Origin: Hymenobacter nitidus
Lineage (GTDB): Bacteria > Bacteroidota > Bacteroidia > Cytophagales > Hymenobacteraceae
DNA: 64,000 nt
NCBI RefSeq assembly: GCF_020447315.1
Contig: NZ_JAJADQ010000010.1
Span: forward strand, 62,001-126,000
Direction: 5' to 3'
A program made the translations under genes and the position numbers. Of the stretch, positions 1 through 9,600 are shown piece after piece (the first letter of the stretch is position 1; each line of letters opens with the position of its first letter). The notes beneath the pieces are model-generated. The model saw only the letters and a list, made by a program, of their open reading frames with translations, ran no database searches and had not been told where the DNA came from.

Positions 1-594
1 CTGGCCCGGGTGGTTATTGCCGGCGAAAAGCTCGACTACGAAGGTCCGCTGCTGATTACCCACTGGGGCGTCAGCGGACCGGCAGTCCTCAAGCTCTCGG
101 CCTGGGGCGCACGCCGCCTGCACGAGCTGCAGTACACCGGCACGGCCCTAGTCAACTGGATTCCGCCGCAAAACGAAGAAAGCCTGCGCCAGTGGCTACA
201 CACCTACCGGGACGAAAACGGCCGGAAAGTAGTGCTCGTCAATCCGCTGCTGGGCCTGCCCCAGCGCCTGTGGCGGGCGCTGGTAGAGCAGGCCGGAATC
301 GGGGCTGAAACCCGGTGGAGTGAGCTGCCCGCCAAGCCCCAGAACCGCTTAATCGAGCTGCTGCTACGCATGCCGTTGGCAGTGCGGGGCAAAACCACTT
401 TTAAGGAAGAGTTTGTGACCTGCGGGGGCGTGGTACTGGGTGAAGTCAATATGAAAACTATGGAAAGCCGCCGACACCCGGGCCTGTACTTTGCCGGCGA
501 GGTGCTCGACATTGACGGCATCACCGGGGGCTTCAATTTCCAGGCGGCCTGGACCACTGGCTTTCTGGCCGGACAGGCCATGAGCCAGGCTTAG
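1..594 (+). CDS. HI0933-type FAD-binding flavoprotein, 3' part only
   Basis: The reading frame is open from base 1, so the N-terminal FAD-binding half lies outside the window. About 197 residues are visible. The segment GPLLITHWGVSGPAVLKLS and the closing GGFNFQAAWTTGFLAGQA are characteristic of the HI0933/BaiN-like family of NAD(P)/FAD-dependent oxidoreductases, where the C-terminal part completes the dinucleotide-binding fold and contains an inserted domain. The substrate is unknown for most of the family. A second, complete relative lies at 35102-36343, so the genome has at least two. An internal ATG-like start at base 10 is an artefact of the window edge. Family assignment is firm; function is not. 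Confidence 0.85.
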   Translation: MARVVIAGEKLDYEGPLLITHWGVSGPAVLKLSAWGARRLHELQYTGTALVNWIPPQNEESLRQWLHTYRDENGRKVVLVNPLLGLPQRLWRALVEQAGIGAETRWSELPAKPQNRLIELLLRMPLAVRGKTTFKEEFVTCGGVVLGEVNMKTMESRRHPGLYFAGEVLDIDGITGGFNFQAAWTTGFLAGQAMSQA

Positions 595-845
595 CGGGCG
601 GGCAGCGGCGCCTGGGGTAAGGCACTTGAGTGGCTTACGAAGCTGGCCGAGTACGACGCTGGGTGCTACGTACTGCCGTTAACCTGCTCTTTACTAAGGG
701 CTCAGAACCGGGTGCAAAATACCGGACAACTATTGTACTCCAGGGTGTTGCGGTTAGTGGTTAACGGGAGGCCGACACGATGTGCAAGCGGTGTTACCTA
801 GCGCTTTTATAATACTTTTTTAACATGGAATAGCACTTATATAAA

Positions 846-896
846 GTCTTCCAACTGCTGGTTTGCAACCTAAACGACTTTCCAGCAGTAAAGACC
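846..896. other. Inverted repeat in the gene-free stretch before the DUF2383 gene
   Basis: The 595-941 interval has no supportable gene. Its 3' part is AT-rich and probably carries the promoter of the downstream gene, though I cannot fix a clean -7/-33 pair. ACTGCTGG (854-861) and CCAGCAGT (882-889) form a perfect 8-bp inverted repeat with a 20-nt spacer. Flanking GTCTT and AAGAC extend it imperfectly. It could be an operator or a leader hairpin. Confidence 0.35.
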
Positions 897-941
897 TTCA
901 TATTCTTCGTATCCACAACCCCACAATTCACTGACCTACTC

Positions 942-1394
942 ATGGAAGCCAAAGCAACCCAAGCCCTGCTCAACGAACTACTCGAAACGCTGAAAGACGG
1001 CGAAAAAGGCTACTCCACTGCCACCACCGATGTTGATGATCATGATCTGAAACAGGTATTCAAGAAATACGCCGTGCAGCGCGACGGTTTCCTGACCGAG
1101 CTGGAAGACCAGATGCACCAGCTCAACCTGAAAGCCGACGAGGAAAGCTCGATTACGGGCACCGTACACCGCGCCTTTATCAACCTGAAGGCCGCCATTA
1201 CCAGCAAGAGCCGGGAAAGCATCCTCAACGAGTGCGAGCGGGGCGAAGACTACGCCGTAAAAGCGTACCAGACGGCCCTGAAAGCGGAAGGCCTGCCCGG
1301 CCAGCTCAAGACCATCATCGAAAAGCAATACCAGGGCATTCAGGCCGCGCACAACGAAATCCGCACCCTGCGCGACGCCGCTGCCAAGAAGTAA
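942..1394 (+). CDS. PA2169-family four-helix-bundle protein (DUF2383)
   Basis: A 150-residue, strongly charged, all-helical protein without signal peptide or membrane segment. Its pattern matches DUF2383 proteins of the PA2169 type: repeated helices with acidic residues, a central HRAFINLKAAI segment and the GEDYAVKAYQTAL helix. These are predicted ferritin-like four-helix bundles with no defined activity, often seen in stress-related contexts. The ATG at 942 follows an AT-rich leader, and the gene ends just before a strong bidirectional terminator, so it is probably monocistronic. Family call is good; role unknown. Confidence 0.8.
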   Translation: MEAKATQALLNELLETLKDGEKGYSTATTDVDDHDLKQVFKKYAVQRDGFLTELEDQMHQLNLKADEESSITGTVHRAFINLKAAITSKSRESILNECERGEDYAVKAYQTALKAEGLPGQLKTIIEKQYQGIQAAHNEIRTLRDAAAKK

Positions 1395-1412
1395 TAGTGC
1401 CGCATATGCACA

Positions 1413-1448
1413 AAAAAAAGCCCCGCCAGATCTGGCGGGGCTTTTTTT
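1413..1448. terminator. Bidirectional intrinsic terminator
   Basis: A 12-bp perfect palindrome (1419-1430 pairs with 1431-1442) is flanked by an A-run on the left and a T-run on the right. It therefore works on both strands and serves the convergent DUF2383 gene (+) and DEAD-box gene (-). The hairpin has no unpaired spacer, so the loop must form from the middle bases. Confidence 0.9.
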
Positions 1449-1511
1449 GGTTGGCAGAAGTAACCAGCGGGTGAGGCAGTGGTACTACCCTCCCCGCCAG
1501 TCATTTTCTAT

Positions 1512-3482
1512 CTATTCGTCGAAATCCTGACGCGGGCGGGGAGCCGGGCTGCCGCCTTCGCTGCGGTTGCCGCCGCGGAAGCCGCCACCGTCGTTGTCGC
1601 GCTTGCCTTTGTAGCCGCCGCCGTAGCTGCTGCCCCCGTCACGGTTGCCTTTGTAGCCACCGCCGTAGGAGCTGCCGCCGCTGTTGCCACCACGGTAGCC
1701 GCCGCCTTCACGACCACCACCGTAGGAGCTGCCGCCGCGGTTACCGCCGAAGCTGCTGCCTCCGCGCTGTCCACCGTAGCTGCTACCGCCTTCACGACGC
1801 TCGCCGAAACCACCGCTCCGGCGCGGACGATCCTCACCGCCGCCGAATCCGCCGGGGCCACGGGTGTTGCCTTCCTGCTGCGCATCGCCTTCCTGGCGGG
1901 GCGTGGCAATGTTGAAGGATACCGGACGGCCCTGAATAGAGGTGCGGCCCAGCTTGGAAGTAATTTCTTCGGCAAACTCCGAAGGCACTTCCACAAAGCT
2001 GAACTTGTCGTAGAGGGCAATATCACCGACTTTGCTGCCGATGAGCGCCGTGTTTTCGGCAATCAGGTCCACGATGTCACGAGGATGAACCCGGTCTTTC
2101 TTGCCCATGGTTACGAACAGGCGCGTGAAGCCGGGGCGCACGGCGCCCTGCTGGCGACCCGCCTCGAGGCTTTTCTCGGCCTGCTTGTCTTCCTTCATCG
2201 TCATACGGAGCAGGGCGGCGGCCACGTCCAGCGACGTGATATCCTCTTCCTGATCCAGCAGACGCTGCACGCGGGCCACGTATTTCTCCAGCTTGCCCTT
2301 CTCGATGATGTCCTTGATCTGAGCCAGGAACAGCGTGGTTTTCACCTCCGACACATCTTCGAAGGACGGAATCCGCTCCTGCTTGATGGTAGCCTTGGTG
2401 AAGCGCATGATGTCGCGCAGCTTGTAGATGTCGCGGCCACTCACGAAGGTGAAGGCTTTGCCCAGCTTGCCGGCGCGGCCGGTACGGCCGATGCGGTGCA
2501 CGTAGTACTCTTCGTCGGCGGGCAGGTCGTAGTTCACCACGGCTTCCACGTTTTCCACGTCGATACCCCGGGCGGCTACGTCGGTAGCTACCAGAATCTC
2601 GAGCGTGCCCTTGCGGAACTTGTCGAGGGTGTTCTGGCGCTGCTGCTGGCCCATGTCGCCGTGCAAGCCGTCGGCGAAGTAGCCGCGGGCCTGCAGTTCA
2701 GCCACGCACTCGTCTACCATACGCTTCGTGTTGCAGAATACGATGGTCGACTTGAGGTTGTACATGTCGATGATGCGCGAGAGCACATCCTTCTTCATGG
2801 GGTTACGCACCTCGTAGTACATCTGCTCGATGTTCGTAACGGTCAGCTCCTGGTGGTTGACTTTTACGATCTGCGGATTTTTCTGGTACTTTTTGGTGAG
2901 CTCCATGATGGGCTTGCTCATCGTGGCCGAGAAGAATACCGTCTGGCGCTCCTCGGGCATTTTGCTCAGCACAATCTCGATGTCCTCGCGGAAGCCCATA
3001 TCGAGCATTTCGTCGGCTTCATCCAGAATGATCTTGGTGGCCTTGTCCAGCTTCAGGGTACCACGCTCCAGGTGGTCCATTACGCGGCCGGGGGTACCAA
3101 TGACGATCTGCACGCCGCGCTCCAGAGCCTGGAACTGGCGGTCGTAGCTCTGCCCGCCGTAGATTGGCACTACGGCCAGACCACGCTTATACTTGCCCAG
3201 CTTCTGGATTTCGCCCGAAACCTGTACTGCCAGCTCACGCGTGGGGCACAGAATCAGGACCTGAACGGCTTTGCTGTTGGTATCAACGCCTTCAATGGCG
3301 GGAATGCCGAAAGCGGCCGTTTTGCCGGTACCCGTCTGGGCCTGGCCAATAACGTCCTGGCCGGCCAGCAGCACGGGAATAGCAGCAGTTTGGATAGGGG
3401 ATGCTTCTTCGTAGCCGAGGTCGGCAATGGCGCGCATCAACTCTTCAGAGAGGTTGAGCTCTTCAAATTTTACTTTTTCCAT
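1512..3482 (-). CDS. DEAD-box RNA helicase with DbpA-type RNA-binding domain and RGG tail
   Basis: ATP-dependent RNA helicase of the DeaD/CsdA type, 656 residues. It carries the Q-motif region, AQTGTGKT (motif I), PTRELA, LDEADEML (motif II), SAT (motif III) and HRIGRTGRAG (motif VI). A DbpA-like RNA-binding fold follows (GFTRLFVTMGKKDRVHP onwards), and then about 110 residues rich in Gly, Arg, Ser and Tyr with repeated GGSSYGG units, an RGG-like disordered tail. The start at 3482 (MEKVKFEELNLSEEL) is preferred because the frame upstream of it encodes no helicase-like residues. Likely roles are ribosome assembly or mRNA unwinding in the cold. It lies downstream of a cold-shock gene on the same strand with a terminator between. 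Confidence 0.95.
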   Translation of the reverse strand: MEKVKFEELNLSEELMRAIADLGYEEASPIQTAAIPVLLAGQDVIGQAQTGTGKTAAFGIPAIEGVDTNSKAVQVLILCPTRELAVQVSGEIQKLGKYKRGLAVVPIYGGQSYDRQFQALERGVQIVIGTPGRVMDHLERGTLKLDKATKIILDEADEMLDMGFREDIEIVLSKMPEERQTVFFSATMSKPIMELTKKYQKNPQIVKVNHQELTVTNIEQMYYEVRNPMKKDVLSRIIDMYNLKSTIVFCNTKRMVDECVAELQARGYFADGLHGDMGQQQRQNTLDKFRKGTLEILVATDVAARGIDVENVEAVVNYDLPADEEYYVHRIGRTGRAGKLGKAFTFVSGRDIYKLRDIMRFTKATIKQERIPSFEDVSEVKTTLFLAQIKDIIEKGKLEKYVARVQRLLDQEEDITSLDVAAALLRMTMKEDKQAEKSLEAGRQQGAVRPGFTRLFVTMGKKDRVHPRDIVDLIAENTALIGSKVGDIALYDKFSFVEVPSEFAEEITSKLGRTSIQGRPVSFNIATPRQEGDAQQEGNTRGPGGFGGGEDRPRRSGGFGERREGGSSYGGQRGGSSFGGNRGGSSYGGGREGGGYRGGNSGGSSYGGGYKGNRDGGSSYGGGYKGKRDNDGGGFRGGNRSEGGSPAPRPRQDFDE

Positions 3483-3660
3483 GACTTTGTTAGATGGAAT
3501 GGGAGACACTAGCTCTGAAAACAGCGGATTCAGCGACGTTCCTCTCCCACTCAACAACAACGACAAGCGACGGAAGCAACGGACGGAAGACGAAGGCGGC
3601 CAGCCTATTAGATTACAGCAGCCTATGCTGCGCGGAACATGGCCGTTCTCAATGCGGCTG

Positions 3661-3668
3661 CAAAGGTA
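3661..3668 (-). promoter_or_regulatory. -7 element (TAccTTTG) upstream of the DEAD-box gene
   Basis: On the minus strand the bases read TACCTTTG, a perfect match to the Bacteroidota -7 consensus TAnnTTTG. No good TTG is found at the usual -33 distance. Transcription from here would give a leader of roughly 170 nt before the ATG at 3482. The rest of 3483-3893 has no gene; only small hairpins are visible (for example around 3830-3853). Confidence 0.5.
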
Positions 3669-3893
3669 CGTATTTTCCGCGAGAAAAGATACGTAGCAGG
3701 CATTTTAGCTAATTCTTAATTCCTTATGAAACGGGATGATTGTCCGCCTCAGACGGGGATGTATGCTAGCAAAAGCCGGCTCCCTTCCGAGTTGGATTGG
3801 TGTAACTACACACCTTGCATAGAAGTTCAGCGGTATAGGAATATAGCCGCTACCCTACTGGGCATCAGTAGACTACAGTATCTGGCTTAAACG

Positions 3894-3924
3894 CAAAAAA
3901 GCCTGCTCGAGGCAGGCTTTTTTG
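3894..3924 (-). terminator. Intrinsic terminator of the cold-shock gene
   Basis: A 7-bp stem (3900-3906 with 3912-3918) with a 5-nt loop is flanked by A6 on one side and T6 on the other, placed 30 nt past the cold-shock stop codon. The flanking runs make it potentially bidirectional. Confidence 0.85.
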
Positions 3925-3953
3925 TTTCACTTGCGAGAAGTGAGTAAGGTGAT

Positions 3954-4145
3954 TTACACCAACGACACCTTAACGGCGTTCAGACCCTTACGGCCCTGAG
4001 CTACGTCGAATTGTACTTTGTCGTTCTCGCGGATTTCGTCGACCAGGTCGCTTACGTGCACGAAGATGTCCTGACCGTTTTCGTCAGATTTAATGAAACC
4101 AAAGCCCTTGGTGTCATTGAAGAATTTTACTGTTCCTGTTTGCAT
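3954..4145 (-). CDS. Cold-shock domain protein (CspA family)
   Basis: A 63-residue single cold-shock domain, an OB-fold that binds single-stranded RNA and DNA and acts as an RNA chaperone. RNP1 appears as KGFGFIKSD and RNP2 as DIFVHVSDL. The opening MQTGTVKFFNDTKGFGFI is diagnostic. Length is slightly shorter than E. coli CspA (70). A -7 element at 4252-4259 implies a leader near 100 nt, in keeping with temperature-responsive leaders known for csp genes. It has its own terminator and is followed by a DEAD-box helicase gene, another class of cold-response protein. Confidence 0.95.
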   Translation of the reverse strand: MQTGTVKFFNDTKGFGFIKSDENGQDIFVHVSDLVDEIRENDKVQFDVAQGRKGLNAVKVSLV

Positions 4146-4251
4146 GGGGGTAAAGTATGGATGTCATTCAAGCAAAGTCGCCATGCAATCTGCTGCAGCT
4201 CTTCACAGAACGTATAACAGAATAGATGTGCCTATTATCTTAAACTTGAAC

Positions 4252-4259
4252 CAAAGGTA
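4252..4259 (-). promoter_or_regulatory. -7 element (TAccTTTG) upstream of the cold-shock gene
   Basis: TACCTTTG on the minus strand, a perfect TAnnTTTG match, about 107 nt upstream of the ATG. The same ten bases CGTACCTTTG, including the CG before it, occur before the DEAD-box gene (3661). No convincing -33 TTG is seen. Confidence 0.5.
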
Positions 4260-4367
4260 CGCAAATATGCCATACTAGTTAGATTGAGGCGACTTATCTC
4301 GCTTGTAGCAAGCGGCCAAAACTCATCAAACCGGCCTTAGCAGGCTTTAAAGGCCTATAATCCAGCT

Positions 4368-5075
4368 ATGAATTTCGAAGAAACTTTTGCACAGCTTCGC
4401 ACTTTGGGCACCGAACCGACCCGCAAAACCTATCAACGCCACGGCAGCGGCCCGAATACGTTCGGGGTAAGCTTCGCCCAGTACGCGGCGCTGAAGAAGC
4501 AGTTCGTGGGCCGTGGCAAAGACAAAAACCACGCGCATCAGGTAGCCAAGCAGCTCTGGGACACCCAGAATATCGACGCCCAGTCGCTGGCGACGATGCT
4601 GGCCGACCCGCAGCAGCTGACCGAAACGCAAGCCGAGGCCTGGGCCCGCGACGTGCACTACCACGCCCTGGCCGATTTGCTGGCGGGCCTGATAGCGCAG
4701 ACGCCCATTGCGCAAGCCAAGCTGGCGCAGTGGACTACTGAGCCCGGGGAAATGCGGCAGCGCCTGGGCTATACCCTGCTGAGCCGCCTGGCCCTGGATG
4801 ACAAAGCATTGCCGGATGCCTATTTCGACAAGTGGCTGCCGCCGCTAGAAGCCGGCATTTCGCAGGCCCCGAATCGGGCCAAAGAAGCTATGAACACGGC
4901 GCTCATCAGCATCGGCAGCCGCTCCCCTTTGCTGCGCGACCTGGTAGAGCAGGCCGCCGGGCGTATCGGAGTGGTAGTTATCGACCACGGCGACACGAAT
5001 TGCCAGACGTTCGATATTCGCGAGTATCTGGGCCGGGTGTGGGACCGAAAGGCAAAACAGGCCGCAAAGAAGTAA
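4368..5075 (+). CDS. DNA alkylation repair protein (AlkD-like HEAT-repeat)
   Basis: A 235-residue all-helical protein resembling the AlkC/AlkD superfamily of DNA glycosylases, which remove alkylated bases using a HEAT-repeat solenoid rather than base flipping. The N-terminal FGVSFAQYAALKKQF and the spaced W/R residues (AKQLWDTQNIDAQSLA, EAWARDVHYHALADLL) match the bacteroidetal members. The C-terminal segment NCQTFDIREYLGRVWDRKAK is a conserved ending in this subgroup. It has no signal peptide, so it is cytoplasmic. The ATG at 4368 is the first in frame. Single gene, not obviously part of an operon. Confidence 0.8.
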   Translation: MNFEETFAQLRTLGTEPTRKTYQRHGSGPNTFGVSFAQYAALKKQFVGRGKDKNHAHQVAKQLWDTQNIDAQSLATMLADPQQLTETQAEAWARDVHYHALADLLAGLIAQTPIAQAKLAQWTTEPGEMRQRLGYTLLSRLALDDKALPDAYFDKWLPPLEAGISQAPNRAKEAMNTALISIGSRSPLLRDLVEQAAGRIGVVVIDHGDTNCQTFDIREYLGRVWDRKAKQAAKK

Positions 5076-5077
5076 CT

Positions 5078-5186
5078 GAACGTCACTTGTATGTAGCCTG
5101 CCTCCGCGCAGCCAACGCGTTTCTTCCACCTTATAGTACCTGATTACCACGGCCCGCGGGATTCCCCGCGGCTTGGAATGACGTTC
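5078..5186. repeat. Probable degraded family-A intergenic repeat
   Basis: GAACGTCA (5078-5085) and TGACGTTC (5179-5186) are an 8-bp inverted pair. The trailing GACGTTCT matches the right border of the intact family-A copies at 16830, 40939 and 43914. The interior has diverged and contains a separate small GC-rich hairpin near 5154-5172. It fills the gap between two plus-strand genes. Confidence 0.35.
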
Positions 5187-5211
5187 TTGTTTTCTCTGGT
5201 AGCCTTTTTCT

Positions 5212-5649
5212 ATGTCTGACCCCGCACCCTCCTTCCGCTTTTCCCGCCTGCTTACCGTGGTTGATTCCGATATTGACGAACTGAACCATGTGAATAATGT
5301 GCAGTACGTGCAGTTTGTGCAGGACACGGCAGCGGCGCACTGGCACGCGGCTTTCCCGGTGGGCGAGCGGGAACAGTACATCTGGGTGGTGCTGGAGCAC
5401 CGGGTGCGCTACCACAAGCCCGCCTATCTGGGCGAGGAGCTGCGCTGTACTACCTGGATTGGCGAAGTACGCGGGGCACAGTCGCAGCGCTTCGTGCGCA
5501 TCGAGCGGGCCGCCGACGGGGTGCTACTCTGCGAGGCCGAAACCCAGTGGGTGCTGCTGGAGCCTAGTACGCAACGGCCGAAACGGGTGACGACGGAGGT
5601 GGAGCAGCGGCTGCGGGTGGCGGTGCAGGACGACTACTCTATATCCTGA
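5212..5649 (+). CDS. Acyl-CoA thioesterase-like hotdog protein (YbgC/FadM type)
   Basis: A 145-residue single hotdog domain. The segment VVDSDIDELNHVNNVQYVQFVQD carries the N-terminal catalytic Asp/His-Asn-type region of 4-hydroxybenzoyl-CoA-thioesterase-like enzymes, followed by the central helix and the RVRYHKPAYLGEELRCTTW strand pair. Such enzymes hydrolyse acyl-CoA or acyl-ACP thioesters in the cytoplasm; the specific substrate cannot be read from sequence. Start ATG at 5212. Confidence 0.85.
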   Translation: MSDPAPSFRFSRLLTVVDSDIDELNHVNNVQYVQFVQDTAAAHWHAAFPVGEREQYIWVVLEHRVRYHKPAYLGEELRCTTWIGEVRGAQSQRFVRIERAADGVLLCEAETQWVLLEPSTQRPKRVTTEVEQRLRVAVQDDYSIS

Positions 5650-5675
5650 ATAAACTGAGCTAAATTATCAGCTTA

Positions 5676-6491
5676 TTACCTCCTGTACTTCTTCCTGTTT
5701 TCTTCACTGAAACTAATTAACACAACCCATTCCATTCGCAATAGCTCACCTCTTCTGTATAGAACATCCCATCTAGGTATCGATTTTATTACCCGAGCTG
5801 CTTCTTTTGCATAAACACTACTATCTTTCATTCTTATGTCCACACTATCGATAACACCTTTTCTGTTCGCTGAAAAAGAGACGAGCAAGCTTTTTCCATT
5901 AGTTGCATTTGGAATCTTATTCCAATCAATATTTCTATATATAAATTTTTTCAGCTTCTCAGGATTAGTCCTAAATGCAGAAATGCGAGACTTCGAGTTG
6001 TCATAATTTTTTGTATCTATTAACAAGCCACTTTCAAACTGTAGCTCTACTTCTTTCTCATACAAAGACCCATATCCCATATGAACATAATAAAGCAGCT
6101 TTCCTTGGGGTGATACGATCTTCCCTGTGAACCAATCAGCTTTCACCCTGCCATTGATGCATTTTTCACCGAAAAGGTTTTTTAAATCGGCACTTACTTT
6201 ATCATCGTTATAGCAACAGCTATATATCCCGACAAGATATAGATTATCTTCACTTATTTCCCATGTCGCCTGATAGCCTCGCCAACAAGCAGTTGATTCG
6301 CAGGCTTCTTTTGCTCCAAAAAAGGCAGGATGCAATGAGTCATTCGAATACAGTTGTTCTAGTGGGTTCGCAAATATTTTGAGGGTATCTCCCTTATAAA
6401 TCATTCTATCTGGAATTTGTCCGGTTGCATAAACGTGCACAACAGAAGACAGCCAGAGAACTATTGACAATGCATAGCATGTATATTTCAT
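5676..6491 (-). CDS. Exported AT-rich protein with TonB C-terminal-like domain
   Basis: A 271-residue protein with an N-terminal signal peptide (MKYTCYALSIVLWLSSVVHVYA). The first two thirds are not recognised and hold several cysteines (ESTACWRG, YSCCYND, EKCING) that could form disulfides. The last about 70 residues (LLVSFSANRKGVIDSVDIRM, then AARVIKSIPRWDVLYRRG and a final hydrophobic strand) follow the pattern of the TonB C-terminal domain found in many Bacteroidota envelope proteins. The gene is visibly AT-rich with A/T third positions, unlike the GC-rich genes on both sides, which suggests recent acquisition. Function unknown. Confidence 0.7.
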   Translation of the reverse strand: MKYTCYALSIVLWLSSVVHVYATGQIPDRMIYKGDTLKIFANPLEQLYSNDSLHPAFFGAKEACESTACWRGYQATWEISEDNLYLVGIYSCCYNDDKVSADLKNLFGEKCINGRVKADWFTGKIVSPQGKLLYYVHMGYGSLYEKEVELQFESGLLIDTKNYDNSKSRISAFRTNPEKLKKFIYRNIDWNKIPNATNGKSLLVSFSANRKGVIDSVDIRMKDSSVYAKEAARVIKSIPRWDVLYRRGELLRMEWVVLISFSEENRKKYRR

Positions 6492-6600
6492 AGCTTTTCT
6501 TAAAAAGACATTGCGTAAGAATAGAGAAGAGCAATAATAGCTACAATATCCTATTCCCGGCGCTTATCGAGTATCTTGCACCCCGCTTTTCCCTGCCGCA

Positions 6601-9600
6601 ATGCCCGCCACGTTCCGCATTTACTCGTCCTCCGCCGGCTCCGGCAAAACCTACCAGCTGACCAAGGAATACCTGAAGCTGGCCCTGGGCTCCGAGGACC
6701 CGGCTTACTTCAAGAGCATCCTGGCCATTACCTTCACCAACGATGCAGCGGGGGAAATGAAGGAGCGTATTATCAGCGCTTTACGGCGCTTTGCCTACCC
6801 CACCGAGTCCAACCAGGACGACGCTTTGCTGCGCGATATTGCCCGGGAGCTGGCCGAGGAAGGGCTGCTGCCGAAGCGCGCCGAAACGCCCGAGGAGCAA
6901 CGGCAGGAGCTGCGGCGGCGGGCGGCGGCCACGTTCCGACTGGTGCTCTACCACTACGCCGACTTTGGCGTGAGCACCATTGACTCCTTCGTGCAGCGCA
7001 TCGTGCAGGCCTTTACCCGGGAGCTGGGCTTGCCGGCCACGTTTGAGGTAGAGCTGGACGGCGACGCGGTGCTGCAAAGCGCGGTGGCCCTGCTGCTGGA
7101 CCGCGTCAACCGGGACCCGAATGCGGCCCTGCTCAGCCGCTCCCTGGCCGACTACGCCCTGAGCAAGGCCGACGAGGGCCGCAGTTGGAATAACCTCTCC
7201 GACGAGCTGGTGCAGTTCGGGCGCTTTCTGCTCTCGGAGCCCGTGCACGAGGCCGTGAGCCAGCTGCAGCGCATGTCGTTGCAGGACTACCGGCGCCTGC
7301 ACGAAACGCTGCGCAAGCGCAAGGAGGTCATTGAAGGCAAGTTTCAGCTGGCGGCGTTGCAGGCTATTGTGGCCCTGGAAACGGCCGGCGTGACGGAAGC
7401 CGACTTGTACCAGGGCAAAAACGGCATCATCGGCTACTTCACCAAGTGGGAAGAGCGGCTTTTGCCCGACAAGGAGGCCAACAGCTACGTGCGGGCCACT
7501 ATGGAGCAGGATAAGTGGTACAGCGGCAAGGTGAAGACGGCCGCCGACAAGCAGCGCGTAGATGCCGTGAAGGAGGAAGTAACGCGCTACTACCTGGAGC
7601 TGGAAAACCTGCGCGCCACGCTGCTGTCGGACTATATTCTGGTGAACGGGATGCTGCCCTACCTGTTTCACGTGTCGCTGCTGAGTGAGCTGAGCAAGGC
7701 CGTGGACCAGCTGAGCCGGGAACGGGGCGTGGTGCTCATTGCCGAGTTTAACCGCCGCATTGCCAGCATCGTGCTGCGCGAGCCGGTGCCGTTTCTCTAC
7801 GAGCGGATGGGCGAGCGGTACCTGCACCTGCTCATCGACGAGTTTCAGGACACCTCCGTTTTGCAGTGGAACAACCTGCTGCCGCTGGTCGAAAACGCCG
7901 TGTCGACTGGTAATCTGTCGTTGGCCGTGGGGGATGCTAAGCAGGCTATTTACCGCTGGCGGGGCGGGGAAATGGAGCAGATTCTGCGCCTGCACCAGAA
8001 CGAGACGCAGTACCTCTACGGGCGCGTGGCCGACGAGGAATTGCGCGGCCTGCTGCAGGACCGCTACTACACCCTGGACCAGGCCCTGACGCCCGAGCAC
8101 CTGAACACCAACTACCGCTCGGCCCCGGAGATTATTCAGTTCAACAACGACTTTTTCGGGCAGGTAAGCAGCTCCCACCCGCAGCTGCCGCTGGTGCAGG
8201 CTATTTACGATGAGCACTTTGGACAGCAGACGCCCGGCGGCGGCGCCGGCCACGTGGAGCTGCTCTTCACCGAAGACGAAGCCCCCGCCCGCCGCTACGA
8301 CCCCGTATCGGGCGCCTATACCGAGGAAACCCTGCCCGGCGTGGGTCCGGATGAGGTATTCGACTACGAAGCCAGTACGCTCTACCTGACGTTGCAGTTG
8401 GTGGAGCAAGCCCTGCAGGATGGGTTTCGGCTCCAGGATATTGCCGTGCTCTGCCGCCGCCGCGACTCCAGCCGCCGGGTCGCTAAGTTTCTGAAAGAGC
8501 GGGGCTACCCCATTATTTCGGCCGATTCGCTGTCTTTGGAGTTTGCCGAGGTAGTAAACCTGCTGGTGGCCTTATTCCGGGTGCTGAACCGGCCCGCCGA
8601 CACCCTGGCCCGGGCCGAGGCGCTGCTCTTGGTGGATAAAGTAGTGCGGCAGCTGGCCCCTACTCCGGCCCGGGCCCGCCACATTGCCACGCTGGCCAAC
8701 GCCGAAAAGGCCCAGGAGTTCTTCGACGAGCTGCGGACCCTGGGTTACGACGTGCGGGAGCGGGAAACCGGCAACCTCGGCCTCTACGAGCTGACCGAGC
8801 GGCTGATGGGCACCTTCGGGCTGCTGGGCCGTAACGAGGAAAGTGAGTACCTGTTCCGCTTCCTGGACCTCACGCTGGAATACAGCCTGCGCTTTGGCAA
8901 CAACCTGAACAACTTCCTGGCTTACTGGGAGCAGAAGAAAAGCGCGCTGAGCATCAACGCCCCGGCCGGCCGCGACGCTATTACCATTACCACCGTGCAC
9001 AAGGCCAAGGGTTTGGCCTACGGAGTCGTCATCGTGCCCTTCGCCGACTGGAGCCTGACGCCCTACCGCGGCACGCTGCTCTGGGGCCAATTACCCGACG
9101 ACGCCAAGCCGGTGCCGGAGATGCCGCCCATTGCGGTGGTCGGCCAGACCCAGGCCTTGCTGCGCACCCCGCTGGCCCAGCAGTACACCGAGGAGCTGGA
9201 AAAGACGTTTTTGGAAGGTCTGAACATGCTGTACGTGGCCTTTACCCGGCCCCGCCACCGCCTCTACGCCATCAGCCGCCGGCCCAAGCCCACCAAAGCC
9301 GTCAAGGAGTTTGAAGCGCCGACGACGGCTGAACCAGCCAAAACCGTGGCCGAATTGCTGCACCGCTACCTGCTGGCTACCGGCGCCTGGAACGACGAGC
9401 GCACGGCCTATGCCCTGGCCGACAGCCACAACTTCGTGCCCGAGTTGAAAACCAAGGCCGCCACTCAGACCTACCCCCTGGCCAACCTGAGCAGCACCCC
9501 CTGGGAGGAGCGGCTGCGGCTGCGCCGCCACGCCAACACCATTTTCGATTTCGACGACCAGCAGGTGCAGCGCGAGTGGAACCGCAAGCTGCACTACGCC

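Noticed and set aside
1479..3512. A 677-codon plus-strand open frame opposite the DEAD-box gene
   Set aside because: It mirrors the helicase gene almost end to end; its translation is low-complexity Ala/Val in the RGG part and has no family features. High GC content leaves antisense frames open.
6781..8409. A 542-codon minus-strand open frame opposite the AddA-like gene
   Set aside because: Shadow of a gene with all helicase motifs; the translation is Gln/His/Val-rich without a domain.
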